From Paraburkholderia dioscoreae (GTDB taxonomy: Bacteria; Pseudomonadota; Gammaproteobacteria; Burkholderiales; Burkholderiaceae), in contig NZ_LR699557.1 in the NCBI RefSeq assembly GCF_902459535.1, positions 1-64,000 of the forward strand: a stretch of DNA of 64,000 bases, given 5' to 3'. Of this stretch, positions 42,829 to 51,418 are shown piece by piece (the stretch's first letter is position 1; each line of letters starts with the position of its first letter). A model generated the notes under the pieces. It saw nothing but the letters and a program-made list of their open reading frames with translations. It had not been told where the DNA came from and did not search any database. The translations under genes and the position numbers were made by a program.

Positions 42829-43974
42829 CTAGTTAGGATCCACCACCAGCGCCAGAAGGCGATCGAGGTGATGAAGCATGCGCAAGCCAAGGCTCCATCG
42901 CGTGTACTGCTCGCGGATGCCCTGTCGTGTGTTGGAAAAAGTGATGAAGCGGCTGTACTCGGTCGCTTCGCCCGCCTGGAATGCGTTCTCCATGTGGTCG
43001 TCAAGCAATTCGCCTGTTCGCTCGTTGTGCGCGAGGAGCAGCGTGCAGCCCGAATAGATCGGTTGCGCGTCATAGCCATCAGAAAGGCACCCGGACTTGC
43101 CTGCCTTGCGTAACAGGTGCTTCAGGGCGAGCAGTTCCACGCACACCCTTGCCACCATCGCAGGAGACGCCTTGCGCAACTCCCGCAACTCGTTATCCGA
43201 AAGCGTTGGAGACCGTGAGCGGCGTCCCTCGACTTTTGCGGGAGCGCGGATTTCGTCAGGACAGAGTAGCGGCCGAAGTACGGACGGGAGATACCGATCA
43301 ATAACGTCGGAGTCGTCGCCATTCATCTCCTGCAGCCACTCACGCACGTCCTCATCGGTCGCGCTTTCGTCGCCCTCCCAGTGCATGCATGACGCCTCGC
43401 AAAGGAACCAGCCGGGCGTACGAATCAACACTGTCTTGCCGGACACGCGATCGACCGTTTCGAAGATCGTGTGCAGCAGCAGTGGATGAGCGCGTCGGAG
43501 CGGTTCGGCAAGATCGCCGACCTGGTGCACCCATTCGTCGGAGCACTTCACGCCGAGATGCAATGGCGTGCGTGGCTTGAACTCATCGTGGTCGTACTGA
43601 TGCTGAATGGCATCGGTCACCGCGTTGGTGTCACACAGATCCAGTCCGAACGACATGTGACGAAGCGGCGCTGGCAGTTGCCGACGCGCCCACGCAAAGA
43701 AAGCCTGCTGGAACGCGTCGACCGGACTGACAGGTGCCTCTACGTCAGCCGCGAGAAGCGGCCCGTGCCTGAACTGCTCAAGCACGACCGCATCAACCGA
43801 CGTGTCCTCGCGCCATTTCAGCGATGCGCGCACAGGAACGTCTTCAGCAACATCCGGCAGCGTCAGAACACAATCGGCAGATCGATGTCGGGCAACGGCA
43901 GCGACTGGCGGTTGCCAGGACGCACCGGCGCCCGCATCGACCGGTCGATCAGTGAATGAAGGATCGAACAGCAT
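42829..43974 (-). CDS. PRTRC system protein F
   Basis: 381 residues; the ATG follows ACGAGG. The position between C and B identifies it as the F component of PRTRC cassettes. Features include FAWARRQLPAPLRHMSFGLD and LIRTPGWFLCEASCMHWEGD. No catalytic motif is seen. A strong internal terminator lies between it and protein C. Confidence 0.75.
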   Translation of the reverse strand: MLFDPSFTDRPVDAGAGASWQPPVAAVARHRSADCVLTLPDVAEDVPVRASLKWREDTSVDAVVLEQFRHGPLLAADVEAPVSPVDAFQQAFFAWARRQLPAPLRHMSFGLDLCDTNAVTDAIQHQYDHDEFKPRTPLHLGVKCSDEWVHQVGDLAEPLRRAHPLLLHTIFETVDRVSGKTVLIRTPGWFLCEASCMHWEGDESATDEDVREWLQEMNGDDSDVIDRYLPSVLRPLLCPDEIRAPAKVEGRRSRSPTLSDNELRELRKASPAMVARVCVELLALKHLLRKAGKSGCLSDGYDAQPIYSGCTLLLAHNERTGELLDDHMENAFQAGEATEYSRFITFSNTRQGIREQYTRWSLGLRMLHHLDRLLALVVDPN

Positions 43975-43997
43975 TGGCGAACCTCGTCGTCATATAA

Positions 43998-44022
43998 AAA
44001 AACCGCCCTTCCGGGCGGTTCC
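43998..44022 (-). terminator. Terminator inside the PRTRC cassette
   Basis: ACCGCCC pairs with GGGCGGT on the minus strand and is followed by seven T. It lies between proteins C and F, so it would lower or control expression of F, B, A and ThiF relative to ParB, E and C. Confidence 0.7.
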
Positions 44023-44070
44023 TGGTTGAACCCGTTGGCCGGGTCGGCTAGAGCCTTGAGAAGCGTCTGC

Positions 44071-44289
44071 TTACGCATACGAACCCTTGGCGCCTGCCGC
44101 GCGGACAAACTTGTAGGTTGCGACATCGCCCGCGAATTCGGGCCCATCGACGGACGCAGTCGTCAGCTCGGGATACTGCGCCGAGTAGAGATCGCGAACG
44201 TCCTCGGGCGAAAACGCCGGGCCGGGATCGGCAAAGGCAACACCGTTGTACGAGAACTGGCGAACGAGCGCGGTGATCGAAATCGACAT
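44071..44289 (-). CDS. PRTRC system protein C (ubiquitin-like)
   Basis: 72 residues; the ATG follows AAGGAGG. Matches the Prok_Ub/PRTRC C family: RQFSYNGVAFADPGP and SPEDVRDLYSAQYPELTTA are conserved beta-grasp segments. The tail reads AGAKGSYA, so Gly69 is followed by three residues and would need trimming to expose a C-terminal glycine, a job the JAMM protein could do. Likely the conjugated or activated subunit of the cassette. Confidence 0.85.
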   Translation of the reverse strand: MSISITALVRQFSYNGVAFADPGPAFSPEDVRDLYSAQYPELTTASVDGPEFAGDVATYKFVRAAGAKGSYA

Positions 44290-44301
44290 GACCCTGCCTC
44301 C

Positions 44302-44778
44302 TTAAAAGAGCGAAGCGAGGTCGGTGCCGCTCGAAGCAGGCTCAGCAGGCGCCGGAGCGTCCCCTTTGCCTTCGTTCGCGGCGACCGGTGCGTCCGACTC
44401 CGACGATTCACTGTCGTCATCCTCAGCGTCCTCGTCTGGTGACGCTTTCGCCGCGGCTGGCGAACTTCTGCCAGCCTTGCCCGAGAGAGCTTTGGTCGCT
44501 TTCGTGACCTGGGCCTTCTGCGCTTCACCGAGGATCGCCGTCGTTGCGGCCACCTGTTCGGCCAGCGACGCATGAGCGCCGGTGTACGTCGCCAGATGCT
44601 CGGCAAAGCCGGCATCCAGTTCCGCCGCCGTCGCGGTCATGACGAGCGGCTGACGCAACGCCGTGTCTTTCGCCTCGCCTTCCGGCATGACGACCACGAC
44701 CATCGCATCACCCTTCATCTTCATGGCCAGCTTCAGCCCACCGCACGACTTCAACAGCGCTTCAAGTTCAACGAACAT
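44302..44778 (-). CDS. PRTRC system protein E
   Basis: 158 residues from the ATG at 44778 (MFVELEALLKSCGGLKLAM). The N-terminal 70 residues are the conserved part; the C-terminal half is a disordered, acidic, Ala/Ser-rich tail ending SGTDLASLF. It lies between ParB and C as in other PRTRC cassettes. Role unknown. Confidence 0.75.
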   Translation of the reverse strand: MFVELEALLKSCGGLKLAMKMKGDAMVVVVMPEGEAKDTALRQPLVMTATAAELDAGFAEHLATYTGAHASLAEQVAATTAILGEAQKAQVTKATKALSGKAGRSSPAAAKASPDEDAEDDDSESSESDAPVAANEGKGDAPAPAEPASSGTDLASLF

Positions 44779-44792
44779 AAAAACTCCGCAAA

Positions 44793-44822
44793 TAAAAAAG
44801 GACCGCCCGCAGGCAGTCCAAA
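44793..44822 (-). terminator. Leader terminator before PRTRC E
   Basis: GGACTGCC pairs with GGGCGGTCC, followed by TTTTTTATTTG on the minus strand, just before the ribosome site GCGGAG. It separates ParB from the rest of the cassette. Element copy 8 lies upstream. Confidence 0.75.
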
Positions 44823-44856
44823 AGAGAAATGAAGCAGACGGGAAAGTCCGCTTCGG

Positions 44857-44875
44857 TCGATGCGCCAGAAGGCGC
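44857..44875 (-). promoter_or_regulatory. 5' leader element, copy 8
   Basis: Minus-strand stem GCGCC/GGCGC, loop TTCT, then ATCGACCGAAG. It abuts the ParB stop codon (44877). A second hairpin GAAGCGGAC/GTCTGCTTC follows at once, then the terminator before protein E. Confidence 0.6.
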
Positions 44876-44876
44876 G

Positions 44877-46547
44877 TTAATACTTGAGAACCTTCGGAAT
44901 CTTCCCGGTGTAGTCGAAGCCCTTGACGTTGAGCAGCGCATCGATGACTTCCGCCTTCGATTTGCTGAACACTTTCTTGAACTCGTCGCCGAGCGCGGCA
45001 CGGATGCCAAGCTCGTCGGCCACCACCATCATTTCCGACTTCGTGATCAGCTCTAGAAACTCCTTGCAGAGCTTCCAGTGCTGGTTGAGGTCGAGTCGAT
45101 GATGACGGCACAGACTCGTCAGATGGTGAACGTCCAGACCCTGAATCGCAGCGACCGTGACGCCGGTGAGAGCAAGCGCGAACTTGTCGCCGTCGGCGGC
45201 GGCCACGGACGTTGCGGCCTTGGCCACATCCGACACCGCGATCTTTTCTTCGGTCAGCTTTTCCCAGATACCCTTCATGGTCGAGTCATCGACACAGCGG
45301 GCCTGTCCGGCGAGAGCGATTGAGACGAGGTATCGCTGGGCTAGCGCAGCATTCTGGCCAACCTCGCGACGCAGGGCTTTACGCCACAGCGCCACGCGAT
45401 ACGTCTTGATGCGATCCGATTCGGCAACGACCGTCGCCGGCGGATTACCCGTCGTCGACGGTGCGGTGCCGGAGGCTTTGGCTGCAGCCTTCGCCGTGCC
45501 AGTGCCATCGGCCTTCGCTTCAGACTTCGGCGCGACAGCAGGTTTTTCAGCCTGCAGGCGCTTGGCCACCATCTTCATGTTACAGACGGTGTCGAAGCAC
45601 TGGCCCTTGTAGACCTTGCCGACTGAGTCCGGAAGGCCGCTCACCGCCGCGCCGTAGTTCTGGCACGCGTGGCAGGCTTTCGCCTGTTCCTCGCCGACGC
45701 CCTTTGCACCCTCCACAGCAAGCTGTATGCGGGTGTGGTTGTCGCCCGCGCGCACGATGCGCACGACGGGGAAGTCATCGCGAAGGCCGGTGGCCACCAC
45801 CTCAAGCTGTTTCTCCGTTTTCTCGTTGAAACAGGTACGGTTCGTACAGTTGCCTGTGGCAATGGACTCGCCGAACATCTCGCCTTGTGTTGACGAGTTG
45901 TGGGGGCAGCTGACGCAGTCGGTTTTGTCGAAGATCGCAGCAGACAACGAACAGGCGACCTGTTCGATCGTCTTCTTCACTTCGGCGACCGACTTGCCTT
46001 CCTTGACGATGACGGGAAGCAGCTTGTCCTGTGTTTCTTTGGGAAGCGCGGCTAGAAGCTCTGCGTGACCCAGAAGGATTTGCCGGGTGTTGAGCGCCTC
46101 TAGAACCGCAGCACTGCAGTTCATGAGCGCCAGGCGCTTGTCGAGCGTGGCACGCGACCATCCGAAGATGCGCGCGACCTCGTCGCGATCGCCCTTGCAC
46201 AGCCCGACCTGCTCGGCTGCTGCAATGGCTTCCTCGGCAGGCGACATATCCGCGCGCTGAATGTTTTCGATGATCGCAAGCTGCTTCGCTTCGACTTCAT
46301 CGATCTCCTTCACGACGACAGGTATCTCGTAATCCTCGCCATGCGCCGTCATGGCAGCTCTGTATCTGCGGCCACCGGCGACAAGAGCGAATCCGCCATC
46401 AGCAAGCGTGCGAACGATGACAGGCTGGATGACGCCCTTCTCACGGACCGAAGCCGTCAGCTCTTCCATTTCCGCCGCATCGAAGTAGGTGCGGGGATTG
46501 GCAGCGATGGTGATCTGTTTGAGGGCAAGAGTAGGTTGCTGTTGCAT
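44877..46547 (-). CDS. parB: PRTRC ParB-family protein
   Basis: 556 residues, longer than usual ParB (about 300). ParB/CTPase motifs are near the N-terminus: NPRTYFD, GGRRYRAA at about residue 58 and ENIQRADMSPAEEA, followed by an HTH region (VARIFGWSRATLDKRLALM). The middle has several Cys (SCPHNSS, TNRTCFN, CHACQNY), possibly zinc-binding; the C-terminal third is unique to PRTRC ParB proteins. No ParA is seen beside it. The leader contains element copy 9 and competing hairpins over the ribosome site. Confidence 0.85.
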   Translation of the reverse strand: MQQQPTLALKQITIAANPRTYFDAAEMEELTASVREKGVIQPVIVRTLADGGFALVAGGRRYRAAMTAHGEDYEIPVVVKEIDEVEAKQLAIIENIQRADMSPAEEAIAAAEQVGLCKGDRDEVARIFGWSRATLDKRLALMNCSAAVLEALNTRQILLGHAELLAALPKETQDKLLPVIVKEGKSVAEVKKTIEQVACSLSAAIFDKTDCVSCPHNSSTQGEMFGESIATGNCTNRTCFNEKTEKQLEVVATGLRDDFPVVRIVRAGDNHTRIQLAVEGAKGVGEEQAKACHACQNYGAAVSGLPDSVGKVYKGQCFDTVCNMKMVAKRLQAEKPAVAPKSEAKADGTGTAKAAAKASGTAPSTTGNPPATVVAESDRIKTYRVALWRKALRREVGQNAALAQRYLVSIALAGQARCVDDSTMKGIWEKLTEEKIAVSDVAKAATSVAAADGDKFALALTGVTVAAIQGLDVHHLTSLCRHHRLDLNQHWKLCKEFLELITKSEMMVVADELGIRAALGDEFKKVFSKSKAEVIDALLNVKGFDYTGKIPKVLKY

Positions 46548-46563
46548 TGTGGGTCTCCGGAGA

Positions 46564-46594
46564 GGGAACCCAGCCCCGCCGGGAGTGAGCTCCC
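46564..46594 (-). promoter_or_regulatory. Competing hairpins before parB
   Basis: GGGAGCTC pairs with GGGTTCCC in one structure; the same GGGTTCC can pair with the ribosome site GGAGACCC instead, close to the ATG at 46547. Same design as the 35361 and 63735 leaders. Confidence 0.6.
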
Positions 46595-46633
46595 GAAGGG
46601 TTGAACAACAATAGACCGGTCAAAGCCGGCGAG

Positions 46634-46651
46634 TCGATGCGTCAGGGACGC
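46634..46651 (-). promoter_or_regulatory. 5' leader element, copy 9
   Basis: Minus-strand stem GCGTC/GACGC, loop CCT, then ATCGACTCG. A -10-like TATCTT lies 13 nt upstream of the stem. Leader of PRTRC parB. Confidence 0.65.
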
Positions 46652-46757
46652 GGGTGATAACGCAAAGATACCGCCGCGCCAACGGCCATTCGAGGCGCAA
46701 AGCTCGCGTAAACGCAGTGCCTTTCCGGTAAACGAAACAGGCCAGCGCATTTCGCGG

Positions 46758-46792
46758 ACGAAAAAAAAACCCGGCACGAAGCCGGGTTTGAT
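46758..46792 (-). terminator. Terminator after the 46834-50195 unit
   Basis: AACCCGGC/GCCGGGTT stem with nine T and CGTCC on the minus strand, about 40 nt after the stop at 46834. Same stem and tail as at 27481, 31090 and 60781. Confidence 0.8.
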
Positions 46793-46833
46793 CAGGGTAC
46801 CGAGCGCGACGCCTTATCGGCGCCGCTCTCATC

Positions 46834-47079
46834 TCATTGCAGCGCAACCGCCGCCAGCTTCAGCGGTCGCGACAGAAGGGTCGTAACCGCGCCGGCCAGC
46901 GTCCATTCGCCGAACTGCTGCTCATGGCTTGCATGCACCAGCCGGTCCAGACAGAACACCTGGACGCCGTCGGCTTCGACGGTGCCAAGAATGTTCGCCT
47001 GTAGCGCGCGGTTCGAGCCCTCGCGCTTGACCGTCACGACACCGTCTCCCACCAACACCGACACCTTGGATTCCTTCAT
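46834..47079 (-). CDS. Small protein downstream of the methyltransferase-helicase
   Basis: 81 residues, beta-rich (MKESKVSVLVGDGVVTVKRE). Overlaps the large gene by ATGA, so it is translationally coupled. No family recognised; it may regulate or assist its neighbour. Confidence 0.55.
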   Translation of the reverse strand: MKESKVSVLVGDGVVTVKREGSNRALQANILGTVEADGVQVFCLDRLVHASHEQQFGEWTLAGAVTTLLSRPLKLAAVALQ

Positions 47080-50000
47080 GCAGCCTCCTTCAACAGTTTG
47101 CGCATGTCGCCGCTCTCGCGATCGGCGTTCAATGCGAGGTCATGAACAAAACGGTCCAGCAGCGAATCCATGTGCAGGAACGTTTCGTCTTCAAGCTCGG
47201 GCGTCGCCCAGTCCAGTCCTGCCTGTGTTGCATCACGCTTGTGCGCAACCATCTGGTCTTGGTACTCGTCGATGCTGCCGGGCAAGTGGAAATACAGCAC
47301 CTTCAAGGTTCCCTTCCGGTTCCAGCGCAGCGCGCGCCGCATCGCCTGATACTCGATGCGCCACGTCCACGACCTGTCGTAGAAGAGAATGTAGTCGGCG
47401 TTCGGCAGGTTGTAGCCCGCACGCCCCGACGCCTTTGTCGCCAGAAGCCCCGTAGCCAGTCCTGTCAGGAACCGCTTGTCCTTGTCGGACACGCGGCGCT
47501 TGATCGGTATCTCGCCATGAAACGCCACCGACTGCACACCGTGCGATTCGAGCTCCCGTGCGAGAAGATCAAGCACGCCCGGGTTTTCCGCAAACACGAT
47601 CGCCTGCTTTCCCTCGGCCGCAATCTCCCGCATGCGTGAGATCACCGCGCGCTGTTTGCTCGTCAGGCCGCGAATGCGATCGACGCCTTCCATCCCGTAC
47701 TGCGGAAAGTTGGCGGCGAAATGCACTGCACGAATACGCGCAAGGATGGTGATGAGGTTGCATGCCTTACGGTCATCCCGCGACGAGCAATACCAGTCTG
47801 CGAATTCGTCGGCCGCTCGCAGGTAGGTGGCCAGATGGCCACGGTCCCAGTCCACGGTCTCAACTTCGAATTCCGGCGGGTCGATCTGGATGTACTTCGC
47901 GACTTCCGGCTCTGCCACCAGCCGCCGCTTGATATGCGGCGCAAGCATCGCGCGGTAGCCGTGCAGGTTCCCGATCTTTGGCACCTCACGCTTCGCCCCT
48001 TCCTGCAGGCTCTCCGCGAACTGCCACGTGACCCACTCCAGCACCACGAAGTCATCCCGAAACCGGTCCACACCGCGCATCGCATACTGGACGGTATTGA
48101 TCCAGTTTTCCTCCAGATAGCCCAGCCGGTAACCGTATGGCTGCGCTGCGGTGCCATCACCACCAGAGAACGCGATCAGCCCGAAAGCGTCACGCGGATA
48201 GTTGGGGATCGGCGAGCCGGTGAGCACATAACGGCGTCGCGCCGAAAGCTGCCAGAGCGCGCGGCTCTGGTCGCTCGTCGGATTGGCCAGCCGCTCGCCT
48301 TCGTCGGCAACCAGCAGACCAATGCGCCGCCGCAAACGGTGCGCATACGTCACGCGCTTCGACGCCCCCTTGTCGACCGGCATACGCAAGCGCTCATAGG
48401 AGATCAGGTTGAACCGTCGCAGATCATTCAGGTCCGCCGCACAACCGATGACTTTCACGTCATCCGCATTGAGCGGCAGCATCGCGATCTCCTTCATCAT
48501 CTCGTCAATCAGACGCGACTCAACGACGATGAGTCCATGCCTGACCTTCGCGACGAGAATGAGCGCAATCGCGAGGCGCGACTTGCCGCAACCCTGCTCC
48601 CACGCGATCACGCAACCCGACGGCTTCATCAGCGTTTCGACAAGATCCTCGGTCTGAAACTCCCAGTTCAGCCAGCGATCAACGCCCAGCGCCCGAACTC
48701 TGGCGCGGAGCGCCGCGGCCTGCTGTGGAAATTTGACCGCGAGCCCTTCGTGCACCACTTCCCACCCTTCAGCGACGTTATCGACCGCAAACCGCGCGTT
48801 CAACTCATCGACCGACAGATGATAGGTAGCGCCCTTCACGGCATAGCGGTATCGGCCATCGTCTTCGCGCGTGAAGCTGACCGGCTCACCCGCCATCACG
48901 AGCGGACTGGCCCAGCGCGACAAGTCGATCTTGTGGGTCTCCCGCGCCTTTCCCGTAACAACATCCGCCGAGCCGGCGCCGGTCGTCCACGCGACATGCC
49001 TGAGCGGTGTCGCCTGACGCTCGCTGCGTCTTGAACGACGCTCAAGGTGCTCAAGGAAGCCTGGCGCGAACTGCGGTTCACCACCGACGCTACGGATGCG
49101 GTCGAGCAGCTTGCCGAGCGCGCCGCGCGGATCGCCCTGCATCAGATACGTCTCGATGTCGAGCAGCCCCTGACCGTCGTAACGAAAGCCGCGTGGCAGC
49201 CGATGGCCGTCGCGCGAGTAGATGCGCTCAACGAAGACACTGTTGAGCACCATCGCCTCGTTGAAGCCGCAGGCGAAGCCCAGACGGACGCGCCGGCCGT
49301 CATGCGAGATGACGACAGACTTGTTGCCCGTCACAGGCCGCGTGATGGCCGGAACGCTGTCATCGAGCTTCTGGAAGCGCAGTCGCGGTTCGCCAAAGCT
49401 TCGATCCTCGTGGTGCAAACCGAGGTCGGGCCCCGGTAGCGCGAGGTTTTCGATTTTCGTTCTCACGAAGTCCGAAGGCCTCGACCGGTAACGGTCGAAC
49501 ACCACGACAGCCGTCCGTACGTTTGCTCCTTCCGATCTGAACGCATCGGGTGGCAACTCGAACAGGCCCGCTGCGCGGCGTTGCGCCGAGTCGCCCAGTC
49601 CTCCGGCCAATACAGCTTCTGCCGTAGTGATCGGGAGTAAGGCAACGACGATATTGGCCGCGTCCAATGCCTGATGTACCGCGTACTCGTGACTGAGCGC
49701 ACTTGTGTTAGCACCGTATCTGCCCCAGCTAGTGCACGAAAAGGGCTTCAGGTGCGGCGACTCCAGGTGCACCGAGAACGGCGGGTTGATGATCGCGATG
49801 TCGAAGTTCGTCGGCTGGATGTCCTCCATGCCCGCGTGTCTGAATTCGCAGTCGAAACCCGCTTCTTCGAACACCTTCTGACACTGCGTAATCACGTCCG
49901 CATGCACGTCGACGCCATACACGGCGTAACGCTCCGGGTCGGCATACTGAAACAGCCTTCCCGAGCCCACCGAGTTATCGAGCAGACGGATACGCCGACC

Positions 50001-50195
50001 CAGCCGCCAGCCGCTGACGAAACTCCACATGAACGCGGCGATCGCGTCGGGCGTGAAAAACTGCCCGAGGTGCTGACGACGTGCTGCGGCCAGTTCGCCC
50101 TGATGAGCCACCGGAGCCGCTTGGGACCCGAGGCTCAGCAACGAGCGCAAAGGCTCGTACCAGTCCGGCGCAAAAGAAAACAGATCTCTCTGCAT
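47076..50195 (-). CDS. N6-adenine methyltransferase/SF2 helicase fusion (DarB-like)
   Basis: 1039 residues from the ATG at 50195 (MQRDLFSFAP); an ATG 12 nt earlier is possible. Residues 45-140 form an adenine methyltransferase: QFFTPDAIAAFMW, LLDNSVGSG for cofactor binding and the catalytic INPPFS at 136-141. Residues 520-1000 form an SF2/SNF2-like helicase: EQGCGKSRLA (motif I), VADEGERL (motif II), LTGSPIPNYP (motif III) and, near the end, GRAGYNLPNADYILFYDRSW and RRALRW (motif VI). The combination recalls phage P1 DarB, which protects incoming DNA from restriction. No restriction nuclease is adjacent, which favours protection over restriction. Confidence 0.75.
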   Translation of the reverse strand: MQRDLFSFAPDWYEPLRSLLSLGSQAAPVAHQGELAAARRQHLGQFFTPDAIAAFMWSFVSGWRLGRRIRLLDNSVGSGRLFQYADPERYAVYGVDVHADVITQCQKVFEEAGFDCEFRHAGMEDIQPTNFDIAIINPPFSVHLESPHLKPFSCTSWGRYGANTSALSHEYAVHQALDAANIVVALLPITTAEAVLAGGLGDSAQRRAAGLFELPPDAFRSEGANVRTAVVVFDRYRSRPSDFVRTKIENLALPGPDLGLHHEDRSFGEPRLRFQKLDDSVPAITRPVTGNKSVVISHDGRRVRLGFACGFNEAMVLNSVFVERIYSRDGHRLPRGFRYDGQGLLDIETYLMQGDPRGALGKLLDRIRSVGGEPQFAPGFLEHLERRSRRSERQATPLRHVAWTTGAGSADVVTGKARETHKIDLSRWASPLVMAGEPVSFTREDDGRYRYAVKGATYHLSVDELNARFAVDNVAEGWEVVHEGLAVKFPQQAAALRARVRALGVDRWLNWEFQTEDLVETLMKPSGCVIAWEQGCGKSRLAIALILVAKVRHGLIVVESRLIDEMMKEIAMLPLNADDVKVIGCAADLNDLRRFNLISYERLRMPVDKGASKRVTYAHRLRRRIGLLVADEGERLANPTSDQSRALWQLSARRRYVLTGSPIPNYPRDAFGLIAFSGGDGTAAQPYGYRLGYLEENWINTVQYAMRGVDRFRDDFVVLEWVTWQFAESLQEGAKREVPKIGNLHGYRAMLAPHIKRRLVAEPEVAKYIQIDPPEFEVETVDWDRGHLATYLRAADEFADWYCSSRDDRKACNLITILARIRAVHFAANFPQYGMEGVDRIRGLTSKQRAVISRMREIAAEGKQAIVFAENPGVLDLLARELESHGVQSVAFHGEIPIKRRVSDKDKRFLTGLATGLLATKASGRAGYNLPNADYILFYDRSWTWRIEYQAMRRALRWNRKGTLKVLYFHLPGSIDEYQDQMVAHKRDATQAGLDWATPELEDETFLHMDSLLDRFVHDLALNADRESGDMRKLLKEAA

Positions 50196-50207
50196 GATTG
50201 CATCCAT

Positions 50208-50268
50208 AAAAGAAAAGGCCCGCGTGAAGCGGGCCAAAGAAAAAGCGCCGGACGTATCCGGCGGGTTG
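50208..50268 (-). terminator. Two tandem terminators before the methyltransferase-helicase
   Basis: On the minus strand GCCGGA/TCCGGC followed by GCTTTTTCTTT, then GGCCCGC/GCGGGCC followed by TTTTCTTTTA, which abuts the start codon region. Transcripts from upstream must cross both. Confidence 0.7.
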
Positions 50269-50272
50269 GAAA

Positions 50273-50494
50273 CTACAGTTGATAGAACTTGCGAACGGCT
50301 CGTCGACGGGCGGCAAACGGCTGCCCGCCTGTCACATGGAGCGGGGCCTGCAGCACGACATGACGCAACGCCGCAGCGCGAAACATCGGGGAATAGCACT
50401 CACGCGCGCGCACGATGGTGATGAGATTGTCGAGAGACAACGCGTACGTCCTGGCGACGTAGCGGGAGAACAGATAGATGCGTTGACGAGACAT
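50273..50494 (-). CDS. Small basic protein
   Basis: 73 residues from the ATG at 50494 (MSRQRIYLFSRYVARTYAL), after GCGGGGGCC. Arg-rich; no family recognised. It starts 13 nt after the DUF4942-like gene. Confidence 0.5.
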   Translation of the reverse strand: MSRQRIYLFSRYVARTYALSLDNLITIVRARECYSPMFRAAALRHVVLQAPLHVTGGQPFAARRRAVRKFYQL

Positions 50495-50507
50495 GGTGGC
50501 CCCCGCT

Positions 50508-51302
50508 TTAGTACCGGTCACGGGTGGCCAGGTAGTCGGCGCCAAACTCGCTGATGAACAGCGAGAGAGCGTCTCCAACCTCGTGCGAGAACTTGAACTG
50601 CCATTTCTCGTTGTACATCACGATATCCACACCACGGAAACAGACCTTCTCGCGAGTCTCGAACTCGTAATCCGCCAGTCGCCCGTGCTTCAGCTCGGAC
50701 GCAAGTACGTCAAAGCCGGCATGCGCCGCGAAAGCACTTAGGCCTCGCGACAGGCCTACGACGGTCTGCCCCGACTGGTACGTCGGTTTGCGGGCGCTGG
50801 ACCGGTAACACGTCTCGCTCCAGATGCGAGCTTCGAGCACGATGGCGCTAGACGTCCGCTTGATCTCGGAGTTCGGGCGAATGTAGAACCCGTCGATGAT
50901 CGACTTCGCCGCCTGAATCAGGCCGATTCGCTTGCCGGCGTCGCCGCTGTAAGTGCGCTCCAGATGAGTCCAGAACGCGTCAAAGTCGGGACACTTCCCA
51001 GCCCTGAGCGCCTCGTGAATGTCGATCGATGCGTTAGCGAGTTCCCTGCTGTCTTCGATCTCAAGCCGTCCGCCGGGAGGCGAAAAGCGTCGCACCGCCT
51101 CGCGGACAAGTACGTGAGCGAGTCGATTGCAGAAGTCGCTGAGTTCGCGTTCCGTCTTGTATTCGGATCGCGTCTCGGCAGCACAGTACGAATACTGCCC
51201 GTCAGGAGGAAAAAGCGCAGTTTCGGCCGCTCGCACTTCAAGATAAGCAGCGGCTGCCTTCGTCTGTGCATCCTTGAACTGCTGAACAAGTGCTGTGTAC
51301 AT
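50508..51302 (-). CDS. Hypothetical protein, possibly DUF4942-like
   Basis: 264 residues from the ATG at 51302 (MYTALVQQFKDAQTKAAAAYLEV). Helical N-terminus, then a domain ending VMYNEKWQFKFSHEVGDALSLF, which resembles the DUF4942 group of plasmid and phage proteins. The leader has element copy 10 and two competing hairpins: GACGGGA/TCCCGTC versus GGTGTCCC/GGGATACACC over the ribosome site. Confidence 0.5.
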   Translation of the reverse strand: MYTALVQQFKDAQTKAAAAYLEVRAAETALFPPDGQYSYCAAETRSEYKTERELSDFCNRLAHVLVREAVRRFSPPGGRLEIEDSRELANASIDIHEALRAGKCPDFDAFWTHLERTYSGDAGKRIGLIQAAKSIIDGFYIRPNSEIKRTSSAIVLEARIWSETCYRSSARKPTYQSGQTVVGLSRGLSAFAAHAGFDVLASELKHGRLADYEFETREKVCFRGVDIVMYNEKWQFKFSHEVGDALSLFISEFGADYLATRDRY

Positions 51303-51390
51303 GGTGTATCCCTCGTTGGATTTGACGGGACACCACGCCAGAGCGGGATGGATCCCGTCTGGGTTGAATGAGCGACCGCGAGAAGCAGCC
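51303..51390 (-). promoter_or_regulatory. Competing hairpins before the 51302 gene
   Basis: CCAGACGGGAT pairs with ATCCCGCTCTGG; GACGGGA can also pair with TCCCGTC further on; GGTGTCCC pairs with GGGATACACC directly before the ATG, hiding the ribosome site. The last two exclude each other. Confidence 0.6.
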
Positions 51391-51418
51391 GTCAGATGAT
51401 TGCGCGGATGCGCGGTAG

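Noticed and set aside
47721..49034. 437-codon plus-strand open frame
   Set aside because: Antisense shadow of the methyltransferase-helicase gene.
51020..51036. TCGATCGATGCGTTAGCG resembling the element
   Set aside because: It is inside the 50508-51302 gene and the stem is not closed.
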